A stretch of 6,147 bases of DNA from Lachnospiraceae bacterium UBA3638. GTDB taxonomy: Bacteria > Bacillota > Clostridia > Lachnospirales > Lachnospiraceae. Position numbers and translations under genes: made by a program. The stretch lies in assembly GCA_002373595.1 (NCBI GenBank), contig DFKT01000110.1, positions 6,901-13,047 on the forward strand, written 5' to 3'. Positions 1 through 5,532 of the stretch are shown here, piece after piece. How positions within the stretch are numbered: position 1 is the stretch's first letter; every line of letters starts with the position of its first letter. Under the pieces are notes generated by a model that was not told where the DNA came from, ran no database searches, and worked only from the letters and a program-made list of their open reading frames with translations.

Positions 1-62
1 GTGGCGGCTATCACTCGGGCGGTGGCCATCACTCGGGCGGTGGCGGAGGTCACAGATTCTGA
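1..62 (+). CDS. C-terminal end of a Gly/His-rich-tailed protein (partial, possibly TPM/YgcG-like)
   Basis: Only the last 19 codons and the TGA stop are in the window; the reading frame begins at base 3. The visible tail is almost entirely Gly, His and Ser and ends in His-Arg-Phe. Tails of this kind, glycine-rich with a terminal aromatic residue, are familiar from bacterial TPM-domain (YgcG-like) membrane or secreted proteins, but no domain is visible here, so that identity is a guess. The frame is supported by in-frame Gly codons throughout and by its stop sharing a base with the start of the next gene (TGATG at 60-64), as at other junctions in this operon. A chance open frame of this length cannot be excluded. 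Confidence 0.6.
   Translation, partial: GGYHSGGGHHSGGGGGHRF
10..44 (+). repeat. Two-copy 18-bp-period tandem repeat inside the Gly/His tail
   Basis: The same 17 bases, encoding the core His-Ser-Gly-Gly-Gly unit, occur at 10-26 and 28-44. The period is 18 bp, so the repeat stays in frame. It is a coding repeat that can expand or contract by whole six-codon units. More copies may lie upstream of the window. Confidence 0.85.
45..50 (+). promoter_or_regulatory. Ribosome binding site for the HAD phosphatase, made of Gly codons of the preceding gene
   Basis: GGAGGT at 45-50 is a strong Shine-Dalgarno match 11 nt before the ATG at 62. It is made of two consecutive glycine codons (GGA GGT) of the upstream gene, so one stretch serves as peptide code and as ribosome site. 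It supports the start at 62. Confidence 0.7.
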
Positions 63-766
63 TGTACAAACTTGCTATATTTGATATGGACGGGACCATT
101 CTCGATACGATAAGAGACCTGACTTCGGGCGTGAATCACGCGCTGAAGGCAAAGGGATATCCCGAGAGGACCGTCGAGGAAATGAGGATAATAGTCGGAA
201 ACGGTATCAGGAGAAGCATTGAACTGGCAGCTCCCGAGGGCCTTTCCGAAAATGAGCTTAATGAACTCCATGAGATCTTTAAGCCTTATTATGCTGAGCA
301 TTCCGCCGACACTACTTGTGCATACCCCGGCATAAAGGAGCTCCTCGAGAGACTTCGGGCAGCAGGTATCAAAACGGCGGTGGTTTCCAACAAGGCCGAT
401 ACTGCGGTCAAGGATCTTGCAGAGAAATATTTCCCGGGGCTCTTTGACGAAGCAATAGGAGAGCATGCGGGAGTGAACAGAAAGCCCGCACCCGACGAAG
501 TTATGCTGGTGCTTGATTCGCTCGGGATAGAAGCAAAGGATGCCGTGTACATAGGCGATTCCGAGGTGGACATCCTGACGGCCAAGAATTCCGGACTCGA
601 CGGGATATTTGTAGAGTGGGGATTCAGGACGCGTGAAAGCCTCGAAAAGAGCGGCGCGACCAGGATATGCAAAACAACCGATGAAGTATTTGAGATAATA
701 TCCGAGGCTCCTTGTCCCGCAAGGGTGCAGGAGAATATAGATCTTAAGCGCGGATACAGATTATAA
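62..766 (+). CDS. HAD-superfamily hydrolase, subfamily IA (phosphoglycolate phosphatase-like)
   Basis: This 234-aa cytosolic phosphatase carries all four HAD motifs. Motif I is DMDGT with nucleophile Asp8 and acid/base Asp10; motif II is Ser109 in VVSNK; motif III is Lys141 in RKPAPDE; motif IV is GDSEVD with Asp166 and Asp170 for Mg2+. Residues about 15-80 form a helical C1 cap, typical of the Gph/PpaX branch, whose members dephosphorylate 2-phosphoglycolate, pyrophosphate or other small phosphoesters. The sequence does not decide the substrate, so gph is only a likely label. The length is usual for the family, with a short extra tail after about residue 215. The start is set by the motif close to the N-terminus, the GGAGGT site at 45-50 and the TGATG overlap with the preceding gene. 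There is no signal peptide. It probably shares a transcript with its upstream neighbour and with proS. Confidence 0.93.
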   Translation: MYKLAIFDMDGTILDTIRDLTSGVNHALKAKGYPERTVEEMRIIVGNGIRRSIELAAPEGLSENELNELHEIFKPYYAEHSADTTCAYPGIKELLERLRAAGIKTAVVSNKADTAVKDLAEKYFPGLFDEAIGEHAGVNRKPAPDEVMLVLDSLGIEAKDAVYIGDSEVDILTAKNSGLDGIFVEWGFRTRESLEKSGATRICKTTDEVFEIISEAPCPARVQENIDLKRGYRL

Positions 767-767
767 T
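738..767 (+). promoter_or_regulatory. Possible weak internal promoter ahead of proS
   Basis: A perfect TATAAT hexamer lies at 762-767, spanning the stop codon of the HAD gene. The best upstream partner is at 738-743 with 18-bp spacing and matches TTGACA at only three of six positions. There is no extended -10 TG. Initiation near 774-775 would leave a leader of about 22 nt carrying the proS ribosome site, so a secondary promoter is possible. The hexamer could equally be a by-product of the Leu-stop codons. Confidence 0.25.
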
Positions 768-781
768 TTCAAAACGATCGG

Positions 782-788
782 AAGGAGA
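782..788 (+). promoter_or_regulatory. Very strong ribosome binding site of proS
   Basis: AAGGAGA at 782-788 precedes the ATG at 797; nine bases separate AAGGAG from the start. The spacer is pure A/T apart from the Shine-Dalgarno itself, which favours an unstructured, high-efficiency start. The site resembles the well-known phage T7 gene 10 leader. It fixes the proS start and implies higher translation than for its neighbours. Confidence 0.85.
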
Positions 789-796
789 TATATATT

Positions 797-2233
797 ATGG
801 CAGACAATAAGAAAATGGTAGAAGACATCACATCGATGGATGTCGATTTCGCCCAGTGGTACACGGATGTAGTAAGGAAAGCGGAGCTGATCGATTACAC
901 CTCAGTAAAGGGATGTATGGTCATAAAGCCTGCAGGATATGCGATCTGGGAGCTCATACAGCGTCAGCTCGATGACAGATTCAAGGAGACGGGAGTAGAG
1001 AATGTTTACCTCCCGATGTTCATACCCGAGAGTCTGCTTGAAAAAGAGAAGGATCACGTAGAAGGATTTGCACCTGAGGTTGCATGGGTTACCCAGGGCG
1101 GACTTGAGCCCCTTCAGGAGAAGCTCTGTGTCAGACCTACATCGGAGACTCTCTTCTGTGACTTCTACAAAAACGATATACAGTCCTACCGCGATCTTCC
1201 CAAGGTCTACAATCAGTGGTGCTCGGTAGTCAGATGGGAGAAGGAGACCAGACCTTTCCTCAGATCAAGAGAGTTCCTCTGGCAGGAGGGACATACCGCA
1301 CATGCTACTGCAGAGGATGCGGAGGCCCGCACCATACAGATGCTGAACGTATATGCGGCATTCTGCGAGGAGGTACTTGCCATCCCTGTTCTCAAGGGAC
1401 AGAAGACCGAGAAGGAGAAGTTTGCAGGTGCGGAAGCTACATACACCATCGAGGCTCTCATGCATGACGGAAAGGCTCTTCAGTCCGGAACAAGCCACAA
1501 CTTCGGTGACGGATTCGCCAAGGCATTCGGCATACAGTTCACCGATAAGGATAACACTCTCAAGTATGTGCACCAGACTTCATGGGGGGTGACGACGAGA
1601 CTCATCGGAGCCATCATCATGGTACACGGAGACAACGACGGACTCGTTCTTCCTCCGAGAGTTGCTCCCATCCAGGTATGCATCGTTCCCATCCAGCAGA
1701 AGAAGGAAGGCGTGCTTGATAAGGCATATGAGCTCCGTGACAGATTAAAGGGTATCGCAAGGGTTAAGGTGGACGATACCGACAAGACTCCCGGATACAA
1801 GTTTGCGGAAGCTGAGATGAGAGGATATCCGATCAGAGTCGAGATAGGCCCCAAGGATATCGAAGCAGGCAAGTGTGTCATCGTTAGACGTGACACCAGA
1901 GAAAAGACAGAAGTGGCTTTGACTGATCTCGAGAGCAAGGTTCCCGAGCTTCTGGATCAGATCCAGCATGAGATGCTCGAGAGAGCAAGAACTCATCGCG
2001 ATGAGCATACATACGTTGCAAAGGATTATGAGGAGTTTAAGAAGATATTCTCCGAGAAGTCCGGCTTCGTTAAAGCTATGTGGTGCGGAGACAGAGCCTG
2101 TGAGGACAAGATCAAGGAAGACCTCTCGGTAACGAGCCGCTGCATGCCTTTTGATCAGGAGACACTGAGCGATGTATGCGTATGCTGCGGAAAGCCTGCC
2201 AAGAAGATGGTTTACTGGGGGAGGGCATATTAA
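797..2233 (+). CDS. proS: Proline--tRNA ligase (archaeal/eukaryote-type, class II, no editing insertion)
   Basis: This 478-aa enzyme charges tRNA-Pro with proline using ATP in the cytosol. The class II core is visible: TSETLF at 115-120, motif 2 around Arg146 to Arg158 followed by [11 protein letters not shown] (160-170), and motif 3 at [14 protein letters not shown] (278-291) with Arg288. The anticodon-binding domain begins with PIQVCIVPI near 291. The C-terminus has a zinc-type Cys set (C430-x4-C435 and C461-x2-C464) and ends in Tyr478; in structurally studied members of this type the terminal Tyr folds back towards the active site. The length and the direct run from motif 2 to motif 3 show it lacks the about 180-aa INS editing domain of the E. 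coli type. The start is fixed by the strong site at 782-788. No T-box or long leader precedes it. Its stop overlaps the next start (TAATG). Confidence 0.97.
   Translation: MADNKKMVEDITSMDVDFAQWYTDVVRKAELIDYTSVKGCMVIKPAGYAIWELIQRQLDDRFKETGVENVYLPMFIPESLLEKEKDHVEGFAPEVAWVTQGGLEPLQEKLCVRPTSETLFCDFYKNDIQSYRDLPKVYNQWCSVVRWEKETRPFLRSREFLWQEGHTAHATAEDAEARTIQMLNVYAAFCEEVLAIPVLKGQKTEKEKFAGAEATYTIEALMHDGKALQSGTSHNFGDGFAKAFGIQFTDKDNTLKYVHQTSWGVTTRLIGAIIMVHGDNDGLVLPPRVAPIQVCIVPIQQKKEGVLDKAYELRDRLKGIARVKVDDTDKTPGYKFAEAEMRGYPIRVEIGPKDIEAGKCVIVRRDTREKTEVALTDLESKVPELLDQIQHEMLERARTHRDEHTYVAKDYEEFKKIFSEKSGFVKAMWCGDRACEDKIKEDLSVTSRCMPFDQETLSDVCVCCGKPAKKMVYWGRAY
2220..2224 (+). promoter_or_regulatory. Ribosome binding site deciding the hydrolase start
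   Basis: GGAGG at 2220-2224, inside a longer purine run in the last proS codons, lies 8 nt before the ATG at 2233. It supports that start over the in-frame ATG at 2176, which would place 19 extra residues in a shadow frame of the ProRS zinc region. Confidence 0.75.
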
Positions 2234-3087
2234 TGTTCCATTCCACATTTCAGGTAAAAACTGACGGCTCTCAGGATTACGCGAGACTGGTCACGTATAT
2301 CCAGGATATGCCGGAGGAGATCGGTATAAAGAAACGCCCGCTCATACTTCTCTGTCCCGGAGGCGGATATGAATACACCTCTGCCAGAGAGTCGGAGCCG
2401 CTGGCGATGCAGTTCGCGGCAATGGGATATCACACGGCCATACTTTACTATTCCTGTGCACCTTCGAGATTTCCGGTGCAGATAACGGAACTTGCGGGTG
2501 CGGTTGCGCTCATCAGGAAAAATGCCAAGGAATGGGGAGTGGATCCTAACGGAATAATCATCCAGGGATGTTCCGCGGGAGGTCATCTCGCGGCATCCTA
2601 TGGATGCATGTGGAATGAAGATTTTGTCATCGATGCTGTCGGATGTGAGAATGACAGAGAGCTGCTCAGACCCAACGGAATGATCCTGTGCTATCCTGTT
2701 ATCACATCGGGAGAATATGCACACAGAGGATCTTTCATGGCACTTCTCGGCGAGGAGCACGGAAACCCCGGCGATAAGCTCTGTGATTCCATGTCGCTTG
2801 AGAACCTCGTAAATAAGAACACGCCTCCGACCTTTATATGGCACACTTTTGAAGACGGATCGGTACCGGTGGAGAACTCTCTGTGCTTTGCGACTGCGCT
2901 CAGAGAAAACGGGATTTCAACTGAGCTCCACATATTTGAAAAGGGAGGACACGGACTGTCCACCGCGGATGAACTTACCGCAGGAAGAGAAGGAAAGGAA
3001 TTCCAGGAGCATGCAGCTTCTTGGATAGAACTGGTCAGAGGATGGCTTAAAGAGAGATTTCCTCTCACGGTTTGTTATAAGGGATAA
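2233..3087 (+). CDS. Alpha/beta hydrolase, esterase/lipase type
   Basis: This 284-aa protein has the alpha/beta-hydrolase catalytic set. The oxyanion loop is CPGGGY at 41-46, in the position of HGGG in related esterases. The nucleophile elbow is GCSAGG with Ser114, the acid is probably Asp208 in EDGSVP, and the base is His240 in KGGHG. The order and the VPVENS segment after the acid match the BD-FAE/acetyl-esterase group of small carboxylesterases, often found in gut and rumen anaerobes acting on acyl groups of sugars. The substrate here is unknown. No signal peptide is present, so it should act in the cytosol. An in-frame ATG at 2176 exists, but the start at 2233 has GGAGG at 2220-2224 and forms a TAATG overlap with proS. 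Its own stop forms the same TAATG overlap with the exonuclease gene, so the three are very likely co-transcribed and translationally coupled. Confidence 0.9.
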   Translation: MFHSTFQVKTDGSQDYARLVTYIQDMPEEIGIKKRPLILLCPGGGYEYTSARESEPLAMQFAAMGYHTAILYYSCAPSRFPVQITELAGAVALIRKNAKEWGVDPNGIIIQGCSAGGHLAASYGCMWNEDFVIDAVGCENDRELLRPNGMILCYPVITSGEYAHRGSFMALLGEEHGNPGDKLCDSMSLENLVNKNTPPTFIWHTFEDGSVPVENSLCFATALRENGISTELHIFEKGGHGLSTADELTAGREGKEFQEHAASWIELVRGWLKERFPLTVCYKG

Positions 3088-4037
3088 TGAAGATCATAGT
3101 TCTTGACCTTGAATGGAATCAGAGCAGTACGGGGAATGAGCCGGAGACGGAGAAGATCCCGTTCGAGATAATAGAGATCGGAGCCGTAGGGCTTTCCGAT
3201 GATTATCGAATGATCCGCGAGTTCAGCGAATTCGTCAAGCCTCAGGTCTACAAGAAAATGCACAGCTATACGAGTAAGCTCATTCATATTCAGATGAGCC
3301 AGCTTGAGACGGGCGATCCTTTTCCGGAAGTGTCAAAGAAATTCTTTGACTGGTGCGGGGAGGATTACATTTTCTGTACGTGGGGAAGTTCAGACCTCAC
3401 TGAGCTGCAGAGGAATCTGGCATATTATGATCTGCCCTTGCTCGGAAACGCTCCTGTGAAATATATCGATGCGCAGAAGCTTTTCTCACTTGTATATGAG
3501 AACGGCAGCAAGAATAGGAAAGCGCTCGAGAGCGCTGTAGATCAGCTGGATATAGAGAAGGATATTCCTTTTCACAGAGCTTTCAGCGATGCATATTACA
3601 CGGCTAAGATATTCGAGAGGATCGCAAAGGAAAGACCGGATGTGCTTCAGTATGTATCGTATGATATATCATATCCGCCCGCATCGCACGATGATGAGAT
3701 AAATGTCGACTTCGGAACATATGTCAAATATATCTCATCCACTTTTGAGGACAAGGAGAGCGCACTTAAGGATGAAAAGGTCTCCTCGATGGTATGCTAT
3801 AAGTGCGGAAAAGTACTGAAGAAGAAACTCAACTGGTTTACGACCAACGACAGACATTACTATGCTCTGGCAAACTGTGATAAGCACGGTATCTTAAAGG
3901 GCAAGGTCCGGATACAGAGAACCGGAGACGGTAAGGTATTCGTCGTAAAGACATCCAAGCTTGTTTCGAAGGAGACTGCTGCGGAGATACGCAGCAAATA
4001 CAATAAGGTCAAGCAAAAGAACAAGCAGTCCGATTAA
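3087..4037 (+). CDS. DEDDh-family 3'-5' exonuclease with C-terminal zinc-ribbon-like region
   Basis: This 316-aa protein opens with an RNase T/DnaQ-like exonuclease domain (about residues 1-180). Exo I is VLDLEWN with Asp7 and Glu9, Exo II is WGSSDL with Asp103, and Exo III is HRAFSDAYYTA with His163 and Asp168. The His-x4-Asp spacing makes it DEDDh. These residues bind the two metal ions that remove nucleotides from 3' ends of RNA or DNA; the family is varied (KapD-like, RNase T-like), so the substrate is open. A second part contains CYKC (C237, C240) and CDKH (C264, H267), a likely zinc-binding ribbon, then a Lys-rich tail that could touch nucleic acid. The start is fixed by motif I at residue 7 and the TAATG overlap with the hydrolase. 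The nearby AAGGG (3079-3083) is only 3 nt from the ATG, too close for an ideal site, so coupling to the upstream gene is likely. Confidence 0.88.
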   Translation: MKIIVLDLEWNQSSTGNEPETEKIPFEIIEIGAVGLSDDYRMIREFSEFVKPQVYKKMHSYTSKLIHIQMSQLETGDPFPEVSKKFFDWCGEDYIFCTWGSSDLTELQRNLAYYDLPLLGNAPVKYIDAQKLFSLVYENGSKNRKALESAVDQLDIEKDIPFHRAFSDAYYTAKIFERIAKERPDVLQYVSYDISYPPASHDDEINVDFGTYVKYISSTFEDKESALKDEKVSSMVCYKCGKVLKKKLNWFTTNDRHYYALANCDKHGILKGKVRIQRTGDGKVFVVKTSKLVSKETAAEIRSKYNKVKQKNKQSD

Positions 4038-4046
4038 GCGGATGCA

Positions 4047-5531
4047 TCAATAATCATAATCACGGAAGCGGTTAGGCCGCTTCCTTTTCTTTTTGGCAGT
4101 GTGCTCGGGACGCCGGCGCCTGTCTTTTCTGTATTCGCGTCTCCAGTTTGGATGTGTCTCGCGATACTTTTTCCAAAGAGTATAAGAGACTCGGAGCGCA
4201 AAGTATGAAAAGACAAGTGCAGCCAATATAAGTGCGATCTTTACAACGTTGATAAATACGAATTTAGGACCCTTCTTTGCCGGCGCTTCTTCCTCTTCGT
4301 CCTTGTCGAATTCGTATCCTTCCGTATCGCTGTTAAGGAAGATGACCGATGCGGTTCCAAGGTATTCGCCATGGTATGAATAGTTTACGAGTGCGACCTG
4401 TCCCGGATCATCGGTCTCATACGATATCGTGCTGGTCAGGTCGGAGAATTCCGCGGTCTTGGGAACGACGATATAGTCGCTCTTGCTTAAGGATATGATC
4501 GGCTTGGAACTGCCGAATATATCGGTATCGCCGAAGGAGATGGCGCTTCCTCCGATGTTGTATTTGGTCTCGGCTTCGCTGACGACCGCAGTGTCAAAGT
4601 TTGAAAAGCCATAGTCAAAGAGTGCGATGGTATCCTCATACTGCTGAGGCGATTCATCCTTCATTACCACACAGATGAGCTTCATATTGCCGCGCTTGGC
4701 ACATGAAATGAGACAGCTCCTTGCAACTTCGGTATATCCTGTCTTTACGCCGACGAGGTCGTCATAGCCGTACTTTTTGCCGGGAAGGATCTGAGTGATA
4801 TTGGTCTCTATTATCTCGTCCTTCTGATGCTCGGTGGGATAGAAATGGATACCGCGCTGCAGAGAATAATTGCAGAGAAGCTCGTTGTCAAAGAACTGTC
4901 TTCCGATCAGAGCCATGTCATAACAGCTTGTGTAGTGATTCTCGTCGGGCAGTCCGTTGGGATTGGCAAAGTGCGTATCGGTACAGCCAAGCTCTGCGGC
5001 ACGCTCGTTCATCATATCTACGAAGGCCTGCCTGTTGCCACCGCCTACATGCTCTGCAAGTGCGAAAGCCACTTCATTTGCACTTCGTACGAGGAGACCC
5101 TGGAGACATTCGTCCACAGTGAGCTGTTCTTTTTCATCTATCGCGATATGATTGCTGTTTCTGGGAGTGTCAAAGACCGCATCATGTGAGAAGGTGACGA
5201 TCTCGTCCAGGCTGCAGTTCTCCGATACGAGCACTGCGGTAAGGATTTTGGTCATCGATGCGGGATATTCTTTTTCGTGGATATTTTTGGCATAGAGGAC
5301 TGCGCCTGTGCCTGCCTCCATGAGTATAGCGGCCTCGGCTGATACTGTAGGGCCTACAGGCCAGTTGTCTATAGTCGCTGTCTGAACGGGCAGAGAGCGG
5401 TTGTACTCAAGCCTTGCATCGATATCTTTGGATGTAGCCTTTGCATCAACAAAAGTATGCTGATCCGCGGTGACGATCAGCATACATGTGATTAATCCAT
5501 ATATGATCTTTCTTGCAAAGGACTTTTTCAT
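4047..5531 (-). CDS. D-alanyl-D-alanine carboxypeptidase (S11 family), secreted and membrane-anchored
   Basis: This 494-aa low-molecular-weight penicillin-binding protein removes the terminal D-Ala from peptidoglycan stem peptides outside the membrane. It starts with a signal peptide: basic MKKSFARK, a hydrophobic core (9-22) and a probable cut after Val-Asp-Ala near residue 30. The S11 motifs are in order: SMTK with nucleophile Ser92 and Lys95, SAN at 150-152, and KTG at 263-265. A beta-rich PBP5-type C-terminal domain probably follows (about 310-400). After an acidic linker (DEEEE, 411-415) come one strong membrane segment (424-446) and about 48 highly basic residues, an unusual end because classical PBP5 has only an amphipathic anchor helix. 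An upstream ATG at 5564 lies inside ftsH and has no ribosome site. The ATG at 5531, one base after the ftsH stop and directly before the signal peptide, is preferred, though its own Shine-Dalgarno is weak. A dac-type name is fitting, but which paralogue is unclear. Confidence 0.94.
   Translation of the reverse strand: MKKSFARKIIYGLITCMLIVTADQHTFVDAKATSKDIDARLEYNRSLPVQTATIDNWPVGPTVSAEAAILMEAGTGAVLYAKNIHEKEYPASMTKILTAVLVSENCSLDEIVTFSHDAVFDTPRNSNHIAIDEKEQLTVDECLQGLLVRSANEVAFALAEHVGGGNRQAFVDMMNERAAELGCTDTHFANPNGLPDENHYTSCYDMALIGRQFFDNELLCNYSLQRGIHFYPTEHQKDEIIETNITQILPGKKYGYDDLVGVKTGYTEVARSCLISCAKRGNMKLICVVMKDESPQQYEDTIALFDYGFSNFDTAVVSEAETKYNIGGSAISFGDTDIFGSSKPIISLSKSDYIVVPKTAEFSDLTSTISYETDDPGQVALVNYSYHGEYLGTASVIFLNSDTEGYEFDKDEEEEAPAKKGPKFVFINVVKIALILAALVFSYFALRVSYTLWKKYRETHPNWRREYRKDRRRRPEHTAKKKRKRPNRFRDYDY
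4064..4094 (+). terminator. Rho-independent terminator of the plus-strand operon
   Basis: A perfect 8-bp GC-rich stem (GGAAGCGG at 4064-4071 with CCGCTTCC at 4077-4084) closes a 5-base loop and is followed at once by a ten-base T tract broken by a single C (4085-4094). It begins 27 nt after the exonuclease stop. It works in the plus direction only: reading minus, the hairpin is not followed by a T run. It lies inside the 3' coding end of the opposite carboxypeptidase gene. Confidence 0.9.
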
Positions 5532-5532
5532 T

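Noticed and set aside
50..672. Minus-strand open frames opposite the HAD phosphatase
   Set aside because: They are antisense to all four HAD motifs, have Ser/Leu-rich composition and show no family features.
1213..1938. Several overlapping open frames on both strands inside proS
   Set aside because: All lie in other frames of a strongly conserved synthetase gene and show no motifs.
2176..2232. Upstream in-frame ATG of the hydrolase (19 extra residues)
   Set aside because: The extension is a shifted-frame reading of the conserved ProRS C-terminus. The ATG at 2233 has a well-placed GGAGG and the same TAATG overlap as the next junction.
3052..3066. Small hairpin (GAGAG/CTCTC) near the 3' end of the hydrolase gene
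   Set aside because: The stem is only five base pairs, lies inside coding sequence and has no T tract; it is probably chance.
4827..5189. 120-codon plus-strand open frame opposite the carboxypeptidase
   Set aside because: It lies wholly antisense to the conserved S11 catalytic region, has no ribosome site I could see and no recognisable domain. It is a shadow frame.
5484..5486. Possible lipoprotein cysteine in the carboxypeptidase signal peptide (Leu-Ile-Thr-Cys)
   Set aside because: Thr before Cys is not a usual lipobox residue, and the hydrophobic stretch continues past the Cys to a standard signal-peptidase-like site near residue 30.
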